A stretch of 64,000 bases of DNA from NCBI GenBank assembly GCA_001466705.2, contig LATX02000182.1, positions 1 to 64,000 on the forward strand. Reading direction: 5' to 3'. Source of the DNA: Moniliophthora roreri (taxonomy: Eukaryota; Basidiomycota; Agaricomycetes; Agaricales; Marasmiaceae). The notes under the pieces were generated by a model. The model did not search any database, was not told where the DNA came from, and saw only the letters and a list, made by a program, of their open reading frames with translations. Below, piece by piece: positions 9,612 to 20,477 of this stretch (position 1 is the stretch's first letter; each line of letters begins with the position of its first letter). A program made the position numbers and the translations under genes.

Positions 9612-10566
9612 ATGGCTGAAGATAAGAAACCTTCTGAAAGTCGACCCAAGAGTGATCCAGTAGCAGAAGAAACCATGATTAGCGCCATGGTGCCGGTACA
9701 GATGGTCATGGCAGAGAAAGAGATTAAGGCCACATTACTAAGGGCCTTTACTGGAAATAGAAAGGACGCAAAGAAATTCCTATGAGAAGTGCTGCTATAT
9801 ATAGCACTGAACTCCAAAACATTCCCCAATGACAGGACAAAGAAGCTTTTCCTTCTCTCATACATGACAGATAGACCGGGAGAATTTTGGAAGAATGAGA
9901 AGATGGATCTTCTGCTTGCTTTCGATCCAGAGGCCAAAAAGGTCACCTGGGGAGACTTCGTTGACAATTTTAAGACGTTATTTGAACCCCTTGACACTGC
10001 CTTGGAAGCCTAGTTGAAGCTCCAAGATTTGAAGATGAAGGAAAGAGCCGATGAATACATGTACTAGCTCTTGTACCTCGCCAAGCAAACGGGATACAAC
10101 AATGCTGCCCAGATCATTGCCTTCAAGCGGGGTTTGCCCAGAAGCCTGGTTCTGAAGATCATGACTCGACCAGAGGGTGCTCCCACTACCATCAAGGACT
10201 GGATGAGTGCTGCAATCATTTTCGACGAAAGTTACAAGCAAGCCCTAGAGTATGGGAAAACATAGGATGAAGATAATGGAAGGAAACAACAATGAAACTT
10301 CTGTAAGAAAGAAGAAGTCGCTATCAAGCAGATCTCAGAGATGGACCAGAAGGAGTACATGGTGAAAGGATTGTGTTTCTGATGCAGAAGGAGTGGCCAT
10401 TGAATTAAAGATTGCCCAGATGCTGAAGAAGGAAGAAAAGAAGAAGAAAGAACAGAAGAAGCTCTCAAAAGAGGAAAGGTTTACCAAGATTAGGGCTCTA
10501 GTTAACGACCAAATGGAAGAAGAAAAGAGCATGCTGCTCAATCTTATGGAACAAGAGGGTTTTTAA
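9612..10566 (+). pseudogene. gag: gag of element B (capsid region and zinc knuckle)
   Basis: Starts at the ATG of MAEDKK, aligned with the CD gag. The capsid-like region (FLLSYMTDRPGEFW, AFKRGLPRSLVLKIMTRPEG) is followed by a C-x2-C-x4-H-x4-C knuckle near 10370-10420 (LCF-stop-CRRSGH-stop-IKDC) in which two codons have become stops. Further stops replace Trp (9783) and other residues. The gag stop TAA at 10564 directly follows the slip-type heptamer GGGTTTT (10557-10563). A leader frame homologous to CD ORF0 lies just upstream (about 9230-9620) but has several stops. Confidence 0.88.
10557..10563 (+). promoter_or_regulatory. Candidate -1 frameshift site gag/pol, element B
   Basis: G GGT TTT immediately before the gag stop has the X-XXY-YYZ pattern of -1 slippery heptamers. 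The -1 frame is open from here to the first pol ATG at 10587. The same heptamer and context occur in element CD (20487-20481, minus). Confidence 0.5.
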
Positions 10567-13049
10567 AGTGGCAGAAGAGGACGATGTCTCCACTGCCCGT
10601 AACAATTTCACACTTTGTATTAGCTAAGATGGATCAAAATTCTATGCACATTCCTCTTCAATACAAAGTGGGAGAACAAATCATTGAAACTCAAGCCTTG
10701 CTTGACTCAGGAGCAGGAGGACGATTTACAAGCACTGGATTGATGAAGAAGTTGGGGAAGAAGTAGATCCAACTGCCAGAGAAGGTTAAGGTTTTCAACA
10801 TCAATGGAACGGCAAACAAAACTGCATGGATCACACATGTGGTAGAACTCAAATTCAAGATAGCAGGAAAGGAGTTCAGGGAGAACTTTATGATATCAGG
10901 AATAGGAGACGAAGGCATGATCCTAGGGCTCCCATGGCTTTGGTATCATAATTCTCGAATTGACTGGGAGACAGGAGAGATTCATTTCCCACCAAGACGA
11001 AAGATTCAACTTAGAAGGTTTACAGGAATAGAAGTTCTCACCAGTGCGAAAACCATGGCTTCTCAGGAAATGGCCCATCCCCAACAGCAGGTGAAAAAGG
11101 ACATAGACGAACTCATTCCTTTCTACCTGCAGGGATATTGAGACCGCTTTGAGAAAGGAAAATTGGAATGCTTCCCTCCTTCCTGGACCTACGATCACAT
11201 AATAGAGTTACAATCGGATTTCATGCCTCAGAACTGCAAACTCTATCCTTTGAGCCCGGCAGAACAAATCAAACAGGACAAATTCTTAGAAGAAAACTTG
11301 CAGAAAGGATACATCCAGAAGTCAAAATCCCCTATGGCATCTTTCTTCTTCTTTGTCGCAAAAAAGGAGAAAGGAGCACTGAGACCTACACAAGATTACT
11401 GAGAGCTGAACAAGGGAATGGTAAAGAACACCTATCTGTTACCTTTGATATTGGAACTCCTGGACAAGTTGAAAGAAGTGAACGTCTTCACTAAATTGGA
11501 CCTTTGAAATGGTTATAACAACATCAGGATTAAGGACAGAGATCAATGGAAAGCTGCCTTCAAGACAAATTGAGGGCTATTTGAACCCACAGTTATGTTC
11601 TTCGGACTGAGCAACTTGCCCGCAATGTTCCAAGCCTTCATGAACAACATCCTATCAGATTTCATTGACAAAGGATGGTGTGTAGTCTACATGGACAATA
11701 TTCTTCTCTTCTCCAACAATTGAGAAGAACATCAGGAACACATGGAAAGGCTAATGTGTCGGATTCAAAAACATGATCTATATATTTCAAACTGGAAAAA
11801 TGCAAGTTCGACATCACAGAAGTTGTGTTCTTAGGAATGGTAATTCAGCCTAGATACATCGCGATGGACCCAGTAAAACTGGCAGGAATTGCAGAATGGG
11901 AACCCCTGAGAACAGTAAAAGGAGTTCAAGCCTTCTTGGGATTTGGAAACTTCTATCGCAAGTTCATTGGGAAATATGCCCAATTGACTTGACCTCTCAA
12001 CAATCTCACAAAAAAGGCACAGAAATTCAAATGGACAATGACATGTCGAATCACGTTTGACCTTCTCAAGAAGAAGTTCCTCTCAGAACCAATACTGCTT
12101 ATGCCTGATACAGACAAGCCCTTCGTCATCAAAACAGATGCCTCTAAATGGGCCATGGGAGCAGTTCTTCATCAACAAGGCTCAGATGGCAAGTGGCACC
12201 CATGTGGATATCTGTCAAAGTCATTTTCACCAACAGAACAAAACTATGAAATCTACAACTGAGAACTGCTAGCAATAGTTCAGGCTCTGACTGAATGGCG
12301 ACACTATCTGATGGGAGGAAAGTATAAGGTTGTGATCCTGTCTGATCACAAGAACCTTATGTACTTCAAAACCCACACACAACAACAGGACTCACTCAGT
12401 GCTCAAGAAATCCCCATTCTTCATGATGATGGGATATCACCTGAGGCTGTTCCCAACAATATTCGAATGAACTAGCATCCCAGCAGTAGAAGAATGGCTT
12501 CAAGAACTGAAAAGAGTCAGAGAAGAAACCGTTAGCCTCTTGAAACTCACATGACAACAGATGATAAGACAAGAGAAGCAGAAGTTGGAAACATTCAATG
12601 TAGGACAGAAGGTATGGCTGGAAGGGAAGAATCTAGCCATAGGATATCCAACCAAGAAGCTAGCACCAAAAAGAGAAGGACCATTCAAAATCCTTGAGGT
12701 GTTAGGACCTGTTATGTATCGACTGGAATTGCCCTATCAATGGAAGATCCACCCTGTCTTCCATGCAGCCCTTCTTAGCCCCTTTAAAGAGACTGAAGCC
12801 CATGGACCCAGCTTCACGGAACCACCCCCGGATTTAATAGAAGGCTTCAAAGAATACGAAGTAGAAGTGATCATCAGACATAGGCTGAAAAAGAGACTCC
12901 GAGAATTTTGAGTGTCATACACAGGTTACAACTCATCCCATAACCAATGGATCAAGACAGAAGGGATGGCCAACTGTCTAGACCTATACAAGGACTATAT
13001 AAAGAAGCACAAGCTGAAACTGAAAGACCCCATCCCCACTACTACCTAA
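10567..13049 (+). pseudogene. pol: pol of element B (protease, RT, RNase H; integrase mostly deleted; chromodomain)
   Basis: Domains in order: aspartic protease (ALLDSGAGG, about 10698), RT (the catalytic box reads YMDN, Asp to Asn, near 11685), RNase H (TDASKWAMGAVL at about 12130 and SDHKNLMYF at about 12345). Sequence then jumps near 12370 straight to the [12 protein letters not shown] motif of the integrase C-terminal part, so the HHCC domain and catalytic core are deleted. The chromodomain follows (EYEVEVIIRH, NSHNQWIKTEGM-like). Many premature stops, mostly at former CGA or TGG codons. The stop TAA (13047-13049) is 4 nt before the next ATG. Confidence 0.88.
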
Positions 13050-13053
13050 CAAA

Positions 13054-13644
13054 ATGTTGAACGCAACCACCACCTTTTCAACTCCCCCAATTACTCCCCC
13101 TCCACACTACAACACATGCTCTGAAACCCTCATCCTCCCTCACAGACTTAACGAAGATAACCTATGCCTCACCGAACCTATCCCCATCCACGCCATCCCC
13201 ATTGAAACCCTCCAGAACTTCCCCGTTCAGACTAGACTGACCACCATCAATAGCCACTTTGAAGTTTGGAACCCACCCAAAATTGTTGAAGACATCGACT
13301 ACATGAGCAAAGCTCCAGCCTCCTGTGAGGCGCCATATTGTTACATGCCAAAGGCTGGAGACCGACGACCAGTGGGAATGATCAAATGCCACCACCCTGA
13401 TGTTGTTGATGAGTTCATCAAGTATTATGTCTGCAAGCGATGTTTCAGCCTTAAACATCGTTTTTGTGGGATGGACATCATGGAGCACCAGGTATTCAAA
13501 GAACCATGGCCGAAGGTGGAAGAAACAGAATGGAAGACTGAAGATCAGACGACGAAACCTTGGGGCTCATGTTGGGACAAAAACCCATGGGAGATGGACT
13601 GGTGGAAAGATGCCACAGAGTGGGTGAAATGGAAGGAGAAGTAG
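13054..13644 (+). CDS. Post-pol ORF of element B, Cys/His-rich
   Basis: An open frame of 196 codons starts 4 nt after the pol stop, in the same place as ORF3 of A and C, yet it differs in sequence. The N-terminal half is Pro/Thr-rich. The middle contains clustered Cys and His (PYCYMP, MIKCHHPDVVDEF, YYVCKRCFSLKHRFCG). The C-terminus is Trp/Lys-rich (KPWGSCWDKNPWEMDWW). The YxCxRCF stretch recalls the YICHRCF segment of the C ORF3, so it may be a diverged relative. It is the only gene of B without a stop codon, despite decay elsewhere. Function unknown; zinc binding is inferred. Confidence 0.6.
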   Translation: MLNATTTFSTPPITPPPHYNTCSETLILPHRLNEDNLCLTEPIPIHAIPIETLQNFPVQTRLTTINSHFEVWNPPKIVEDIDYMSKAPASCEAPYCYMPKAGDRRPVGMIKCHHPDVVDEFIKYYVCKRCFSLKHRFCGMDIMEHQVFKEPWPKVEETEWKTEDQTTKPWGSCWDKNPWEMDWWKDATEWVKWKEK

Positions 13645-13721
13645 GACATCAACAAAGATAAGCAAAAAACAGGGCAAGGATGAATATCGGAAGTGGACTT
13701 CCGATCATGAGAAGGGGGTAG

Positions 13722-14121
13722 TGTTACAAACACACTGGACCCATGTTACTTATTCTATTTTTCTATGTTCTTTTCCTTTTTACACTTCTTTCACATGACC
13801 TTTGCCCCTTAACCTTCCCTATAACCTTCTCCATTACTTTTCCTCCCCATTACCTTTCCCTCTGACAACTCATCTAATTATCATTACTGCTTACATAGAA
13901 CATATTAAGTAACTAGCAGTTGTAGTATTTAAACACTCAAGCTGAGACTATAGTTCTTCAGCTTGACCTGGTTAATTCTACTTGTGTCACAGCCAACAAT
14001 CTGATGGAACTCTGAACTTCAGCATCTGCTGAACGAACTCTAACTTGAACTTGAGACTATCTATGGAGGGTTCTTACTCTTGTAGTGGTTGAGTTGACGT
14101 TGCTGCACAAGTAACATAACA
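13722..14121 (+). repeat. 3' LTR of element B
   Basis: 400 bp, from TGTTACAAAC (after a purine run GAGAAGGGGGTAG) to GTAACATAACA, followed by the target duplication CTGAG. It differs from the 5' LTR mainly by transitions, consistent with an old insertion. Confidence 0.93.
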
Positions 14122-14515
14122 CTGAGCTCTTTGTAGAAGTTGGTCTAGGACCTTTTTCAGTATGCTGAGTGCTGTAGTTGTCTTAAAGAAGTCTTGAACT
14201 CGATAGAGTCAGACTATATCAGCTATTGAGTCTTTGTATGGGACTGTAGCTCTTGTGTTTGTGCTTTAGTGCACTGTGTTCTTTGTGTTTTGTGTGTGTT
14301 TGTGAAATAAACCCAGTTTAAACCTATCTATACTCCTTTGGAGGTGAACACTTTGGAGTAGAACACTTCGATAAGAGAGAATTTACTTAGCTAAGAGTTT
14401 CGTTGGCATTTCAAGTGCAGCAACTCTGATCATGCTGACCCACACTTGCACAACAAACTGAGTTAGACTTTTGGAGGTTATCTTTTGGGTGGTTTTCCAC
14501 TGGTCATATCTTAGA
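14122..14515 (+). repeat. X 5' LTR, right part (R/U5-like)
   Basis: Continues the LTR cut at 8729: CTCTTTGTAGAA, GT-rich tract and an AATAAA signal (about 14308), ending near CTTAGACA before TCTGGAGCCCACC, a possible tRNA-type primer site. Paralogous copies occur at 57862-58270 and 58272-58735. Confidence 0.65.
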
Positions 14516-15197
14516 CAAATTATCTGGAGCCCACCACAAGGGGCAGATCTAGAATACCAATTTAAGCTCTAAGCTATTGAGAAACAATCTTTTTGAGGAG
14601 TATTTACTTCTTAGAAAACACATCCAGATAATTTTGACAAGTTTGAACTTGAACCTGTCATAAAAAGAATAGAGTAATTATCGATAAGACTCTATCTTGA
14701 CTGCTAGTTGTCCATAACTAGCAAAAGAATTAGGGATTCAGAATTTTCAACAGTGTCTGAACACAAAACTCAGATTCCTGGTGCATTTCCACCTACTCCA
14801 GTAGCAGAAAATTCATCAAGGTCTAAAAAGCAGAAAGGATCAAAGAAAAAGACTGCTAGATTGAATCCGACAGCTCCAGCCAGAGCAACAAGATCAGCAA
14901 CTGTGACAGGAGCTGTTTCATTAACAGATCCAGTTGAATTCAATAGAAGTGGACTTGTTCCTATTGATTCTCAAGCTAGTACTTCAACAGCATCTCCAAG
15001 AAGAAGTACTACCCCATCCACACCTGGTAGAGATGTTATTACCATTGCTACCTTAATTACAGACTGAAATGCTCAGTTATCTAGAGTAGAGGTCTTAGCT
15101 GAAGAGTTTATGCTACTTCGAATATTTGAAGAAGCAGCAGAAGCTGAACAACCATCAAATAACAACAAAATGCCTGCAGCAGAAAACACACAACGTG
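14516..15197 (+). pseudogene. gag: gag N-terminal part of element X
   Basis: After a leader, an open frame from about 14708 encodes a Ser/Thr/Lys-rich basic N-terminus (KKQKGSKKKTARLNPTAPAR), with one TGA at 15065. It continues in the same frame to 15197, where element CD is inserted. Across the insertion the frame resumes at 22323 (TQR-VRWDDLPQDQLDKL), which shows the two halves belong together. Confidence 0.75.
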
Positions 15198-15599
15198 TGT
15201 TACATTACTTGCACAGCAACAACAACTATCTACTCTAACGAGATCCGATCTTCGTCAAGTAGTATTAAGTTCAAGTTAGAGTTCGTTCAGCGGTTGCTGA
15301 AGTTCAGAGGTCCATCTATCGTTGCTTTGACACAAGTATATGATTAACTAGGTCAAGCTGAAGACCAAGAGTCTTAGCTTGAGTGCTTAAATAGTACAAG
15401 CATAGACTGCTAAATACGTATCTCATAAGCGGTAACTACGGCTAAATAAATAAGATGTCTTTTGTAATGTCCACTATTGTCAGCATATGAATAATATGAT
15501 ATTACAACTTGAGAAGAAGAAGAGGGCTGGGAAGGTGTAGGTGTCCGATTGAAGGGGAAGCATAGATGTCTAATAGAAGGAATAAGAAAAAACGTAACA
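15198..15599 (-). repeat. 3' LTR of element CD
   Basis: 402 bp, minus strand. In plus-strand reading it begins TGTTACATTAC and ends CGTAACA. Very similar to 21915-22317. Its upstream neighbour on the minus strand is a short purine-rich tract (CTTGTCAGAGGGGTAA, plus-strand complement near 15600-15616). Confidence 0.92.
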
Positions 15600-15640
15600 T
15601 TACCCCTCTGACAAGGGGCAGACTGTGCTCTGCCAACTTC

Positions 15641-16973
15641 TTATGACTCTCTGTCTCCGTATAACTCCGTGTCATAGTCCTCTGACGTATCCGGCATCTC
15701 ATCAACCATCCACATCATTGGTGTCGAGAGAATGTCTGTCGTCAGTTGCCAACCAGTAGCTACCCGTCCATCAATGGAAAGTAACCTGTTGAATCTCCCA
15801 ACCTTGCGAGGATCTGCTCCGACAAACAACAACTCTACATCCCGATCATTGTTTCCTGCCAAGTCATCAACACTCTCCTCCGAGGTTTTCATAAGGTTCA
15901 TTGTCATAACAGCGATCATCCGACATAGAGTCTGGACTCAAACCAGACCCTCGGTGCGCAATGCGGCGAGACCTTCATTGGTCAGGGCAGTTTCCAGATG
16001 TATGCCCAGGCTGAGTTTTGAAGCATCTATGGCATATGTACTGTAGGCAATTGCAGGCGAAATGGTGCTCCAATCTGCACAGAGGGCAGAGACACAGTCA
16101 ACAAGCTGAGTCATTAGGGTTGGGGCTGGTGTTGGACTTCTCAAGCTGAGCATTGGTGGGGCGTTGTCGTTTGAGGGGGTTCGGTTCTCTTGTTCCTTGT
16201 CCTTGTCCTCTAACACCTCTGACAGGGCCTCCCCTCCGACTGTGGGTATATGTTCTACCTTGCGGTGGAACTGAGGCTTCAGGCGTCTGAAGACTTCGGG
16301 GGTCAATGGCAGGCAGGGAATCTGTTCGGATGGGATCAGAGTGCTCACTTGGCTCGATCTTAGGTTTGATGTCGGGATGGGGAGTGGGCTCAGGATAAAG
16401 AAGGGTGTCGTTGGGAAATTCGGGGCTGGGATCGGCAGCGGAGGGGAGTCGTTCCTCATTGACTTGGGGTTCTGAGGTAAGTCAAGAGAGGAGACTTCGG
16501 GGATTGTTGAGATCAGGGTGGGGATAGCTGTTTCCATCTGTTCATTGTCTGAGTTGGTCGAGGAGGCTGAAGGAGAGGGGATCAGGGTATTCTGACAGTG
16601 CTCGGGGATCATGACAGGACCGGCGAGTCCTATTTGATAGTTGCAGGCATACATCACCTGGTTTGCAATCTCAAGGCTGCAACTCTCAATGATTTGCTCA
16701 AATAGCTTGTGTTGGGTCCTGAGGAAAAACAGGCTTTTGATGCAGGGTTCCAATCAGTTGTGTTGATCAGCAGCTGCTCTAATCTGGTTGTTGTATTGAC
16801 CGGAATTAAAGAGATGAAGGAGTTGGTAGGGGTTGGGTTTGAGACCATTGGTGTAGGTGATATTTTCACCGTATTGTCCTTCTCCCGACACAGTAGGAAC
16901 AGGGCTCGGGATTTGGGCTGGCTGGCTGCTAGAAGCAGAAGAGGAAGAGGAGGTGGTGGGTGCATTGGACATG
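15641..16973 (-). pseudogene. ORF3 of element CD
   Basis: Starts at the ATG of MSNAPTTSS, 5 nt after the pol stop. N-terminal block LKPNPYQLLHLFNSGQYNNQ and EIANQVMYACN as in A, with one TGA at the A-equivalent Arg codon. There is no 52-bp segment, so the N-terminus runs directly into frame a (acidic and Pro-rich, FRRLKPQF, then LLFVGADPRKV to DYDTELYGDRES). Frame a has one further TGA, equivalent to a Trp codon. Frame b of the same DNA again encodes an RG-rich stretch and two knuckles (CPLCRLEHHFACNC, then C-x2-C-x6-H-x4-C; 15987-16088), with Cys and His preserved. No hydrophobic segments. The product may be a nucleic-acid-binding accessory protein. Confidence 0.7.
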
Positions 16974-16978
16974 TTGAT

Positions 16979-19900
16979 TAATCTGAAGTGGGGATGGGGT
17001 CTTTGGGTCTTATTTGATGTTTCTTTATGTAGTCCTTGAGGTCTAGACAGTTTATCATTCTGTCCATTCGAATCCATCGATTGTGCGACGAGTCGTAACC
17101 AGTGTATGACACCAAAAATTCTCAGGGTTGTTTCTTAGGCCTATGTCCCACGACTGCTTCAACTTCATATTCTTCTAACCCTTCTATGAGATCTTGGGGG
17201 GGGGGTTCTATGAAACTCGGTCCATGTGCCTCTGTTTCCTTAAAAGGAGATAGAAGAGCTGCATGGAAAACAGGGTGAATCTTCCATTGGTGTGGCAAGT
17301 CTAATTTGTATGTCACCGGTCCCAAGACTTCAATGATCCTAAAAGGTCCTTCCTGTTTAGGTGCCAATTTCTTCGATGGGTATCCCATTGTCAAGTTCCT
17401 TGCTTCTAGCCAGACCTTCTGTCCTTCTTTAAATGTTTCTAGTTTCTGTTTTTCTCTTCTTATCATCTTTTGTCTTGCTAATTCCAGGAGACTTGTAGTT
17501 TCTTCCCTGATCTTCTTCAGCTCTCAAATTTGTTCCTCTACAGATGGGATAGAAGTTTGTTCAAATATTGTTGGTAATAATCGTGGGTGATATCCCATCA
17601 TCATGAAGAACAGAGATTGTTTGAGAACTGAGTGAGTTCGATTGTTGTGTGCGAACTCTGCCAATGGGAGGAACTCCTTTCATCTAGTCTGTTCCTTCGA
17701 GCAGAAGGCTCTAAGATAGACTTCGATTTCTTGATTTACTTGTTTGGTTTCTCTGTCTGTCTGTGGGTGGAATGCTGTACTCATAGAGTGTTTGATGGAC
17801 AGTAATTTTCCCATTTCTTGAAACACTTCTGCAGCGAATCTGGGGTCTTGATCTGATATGATGCGGTCCGGTAATCCAAATTATTTGTATAGATGTTGAA
17901 TCAACAGTTCAGCTATCTTCGTGGCATCCATTGTCTTGGTGCATGGTGTGAAAATTACCCCCTTCATAGAGGAGTGGTCCACCACAACCAAAATAGAATC
18001 CATTCCATCACAAACTGGCAGGTAGGTGATGAGGTCCATCATGCATACTTGGAAGGGGAAAGAGTTCGGTGTTGGTTTTAGCGGTTGAACCGGTGTTCTA
18101 GTCGGATGTGTGTTGATTTTGGATTGCTAACATGTAACACATCTATTGACAAATGATCAGATGAACTTCGACATCCCAGGCCACCAGAAATCTCTTTGTA
18201 CTTGTTCCACGGTGTTCCATTGACTGGGATGTCCAATGCCTAGCATCTCGTGTATTGATTGTATGATTCTCCTTTGTAATTCAGTGTCTTTTGGGATGTA
18301 CACCCTTTGTTGAAAGAATAGTAGTCCATCTTCGATCTTCCAATCCGAAAGCGCTGATTTGATTGGCGGCATGCCTTGATTCAAGAGTTGTTCCAAGGCC
18401 AACTTATGAAAGTCGTCTGGGCTCAATTGTTCTACAATCTTGTCCTTCATTCCCAAGTTGATACCTCTGATAAAAACATTTTCCAGCAGCACTATTACAC
18501 CTTCGTTATTGCTATCCACATCTTCTTGTTCGTTTGTTCTTCACAATAATGCATCTGCCTGCATAACCAATTTCCCAGGTACATGAATCAAGCCGAGATC
18601 AAACTCGGATAAGAACAAACTCCATCTGGCCTGTCGTCTGTTCAACTTTTGTGCGGTGCAGAAATAGGTTAAGTTCTTGTGATCTGAGAGAATCACAGTT
18701 TTGAACTTCCCTCCCATCAGATAGTGTCACTATTCCATCAATGCCCGATAGATCGTGAGAAGTTTGTAATCATAAATCTCGTAGTTCCTTTCCGTCAGTG
18801 ATAGTGATTTGGACAGGTATCCACATGGATGCCATTCACCATCAGGCTCTTGCTGTTGCAGAACCGCTCCAGTTGCCCATTTTGAAGTGTCAGCCTTGAT
18901 AATGAAAGGTTTGTCAGTGTCAGGCATGACGAGTACCAGTTCTGACAAGAATTTGGCCTTGAGGAGGTCAAAAGCTATTTGACATTCTCAGGACCATTCG
19001 AATTTCTGGGATTTCTTGAGGAGGTCGTTCAGGGGCCAGGTCAACTGTGCATATTTCCCAATGAATTTCCAATAGAAGTTTCCAAAGCCTAGAAAGGCTC
19101 GTACTCCTTTGACTGTCTGCAGTGGTTCCCATTCAGCTATTCCAGCTAATTTTACCGGGTCCATTGCAATGTATCCAGGTCTGATGACCATTCCCAAAAA
19201 GACTACTTCCGTTATGTCAAATTCACATTTTTCCAGTTTGAGGTACAAGTCATGTTTCTGGATTCAGCACATTAATCTTTCCATTCTCTCCTGATGTTCT
19301 TCTGCTGTCATAGAGAATAGAAGGATGTCCTCCATATATACCACGCACCATCCTTCATCAATGAAGTCTGAAAGGATGTCGTTCATAAAAGCCTGAAATG
19401 TAGCCGGGGAGTTGCTCAGTCCGAAGAACATTACTGTTGGTTCAAATAACCCTCTATTTGTCTTGAAGGTGGCTTTCCATTGGTCCCCGTCCTTTATCCT
19501 AACGTTGTTGTAGCCATTGCGAAGGTCTAATTTTGTAAAGACCTTAGCTCCCTTCAATTTGTCAAGAAGTTCCGATATTAACAGCAGAGGATAAGCATTC
19601 TTGACCATTCCTTTATTGAGCTCCTGATAATCTTGTGTTGGTCTGAGTGCTCCTTTCTTCTTTTTTGCTACAAAGAAGAAGGGGGATGCCATGGGGGATT
19701 TCAATTTTCGAATGTATCCTTTCCATAAGTTTTCCTCTAGGAACTTGTCTTGTTCTTCCTGCTCCTTGGGGCTCAACAGATACAGTTTGCAGTTCCTCGG
19801 TACAAAGTCTGGTTTCAATTCGATGGCATGATCATATGTTTGGGAAGGTGGGAAGCACTCTGCTTTCTTCTTTTTGAAGTAGTCACGATAGCTGTATAGG

Positions 19901-20459
19901 TATTTTGGAATGAGTTCATCAATGTCCTTCTTAACCTGCTGTTGCTGATGAGCCATTTCTTGAGAAGCAGTGATCTTTGCTCCTATTAGAACCTCTGGTT
20001 TGCTATTGTCCAACACCCCTTTGAACCTTTTAATCTGGAGCTTCCTTCGGGGTAAGAAGCGGATTTCTCCTGTCTTCCAATCAATGTGAGGGTTATGGTG
20101 TCGTAACCAAGGAAGTCCAAGAATCATGTTTTTGTCTCCTATCCCAGATATCATGAAGTTTTCTCTAAATTCCTTTCCTGCAATCCTGAATTCCAACTCT
20201 ACTACATGTGTGATCCATGCAGTTTTGTTTGCTGTTCCATCAACATTAAAGACCTTGATCTTTTCTGGCAGTCAGATCCACTTTTTCCCTAATCTCTTGG
20301 CAAATTCAGTGCTTATAAACTGTCCTCCAGCTCCTGAGTCTAATAATGCTTGGGTTTCGATGATTTGAGTTCCCACTTTGTACTGGAGAGGAATGTGCAT
20401 AGAATTTCGATCTATTTTAGCTAGTACAAAGTGTGAGATAGTTACAGGCGGTAGAGACA
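16979..20459 (-). pseudogene. pol: pol of element CD (protease, RT, RNase H, integrase, chromodomain)
   Basis: From the ATG of MSLPPVTISHF: protease (ALLDSGAGGQF), RT (about 19800-19270), RNase H ([14 protein letters not shown]), integrase with zinc domain, core ([12 protein letters not shown] segment near 17770, minus) and GPY/F module, then chromodomain (EYEVEAVVGHRP, NSHNRWIRMDRM-like). The RT box reads YMED rather than YMDD (about 19335). About ten in-frame stops, e.g. TGA at 20272-20274 and in the integrase at about 17680. Pol is most likely reached from gag by a -1 frameshift. Confidence 0.9.
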
Positions 20460-20477
20460 TCGTCCTCTTCCACCTTT

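Larger units (their letters stand above)
8725..14126 (+). mobile_element. Gypsy element B, full-length but decayed, in the X LTR
   Basis: The element runs from 8730 to 14121 between copies of the 5-bp target duplication CTGAG (8725-8729 and 14122-14126). It has two LTRs of about 400 bp, a self-complementary primer-binding site, gag, pol and a post-pol ORF. Many stops arise at CGA to TGA and TGG to TGA/TAG positions relative to A and CD, so it is inactive. Most of the integrase is deleted. Homologous empty sites at about 57890 and 58330 confirm the insertion point. Confidence 0.92.

Noticed and set aside
9333..9785. Plus-strand frame upstream of B gag (MTHSLLPSPTNQ) as the true gag start
   Set aside because: It aligns with a CD frame too, but the alternative ORF0 frame is intact in CD and better conserved; gag is taken to start at MAEDKK. 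The choice stays uncertain.
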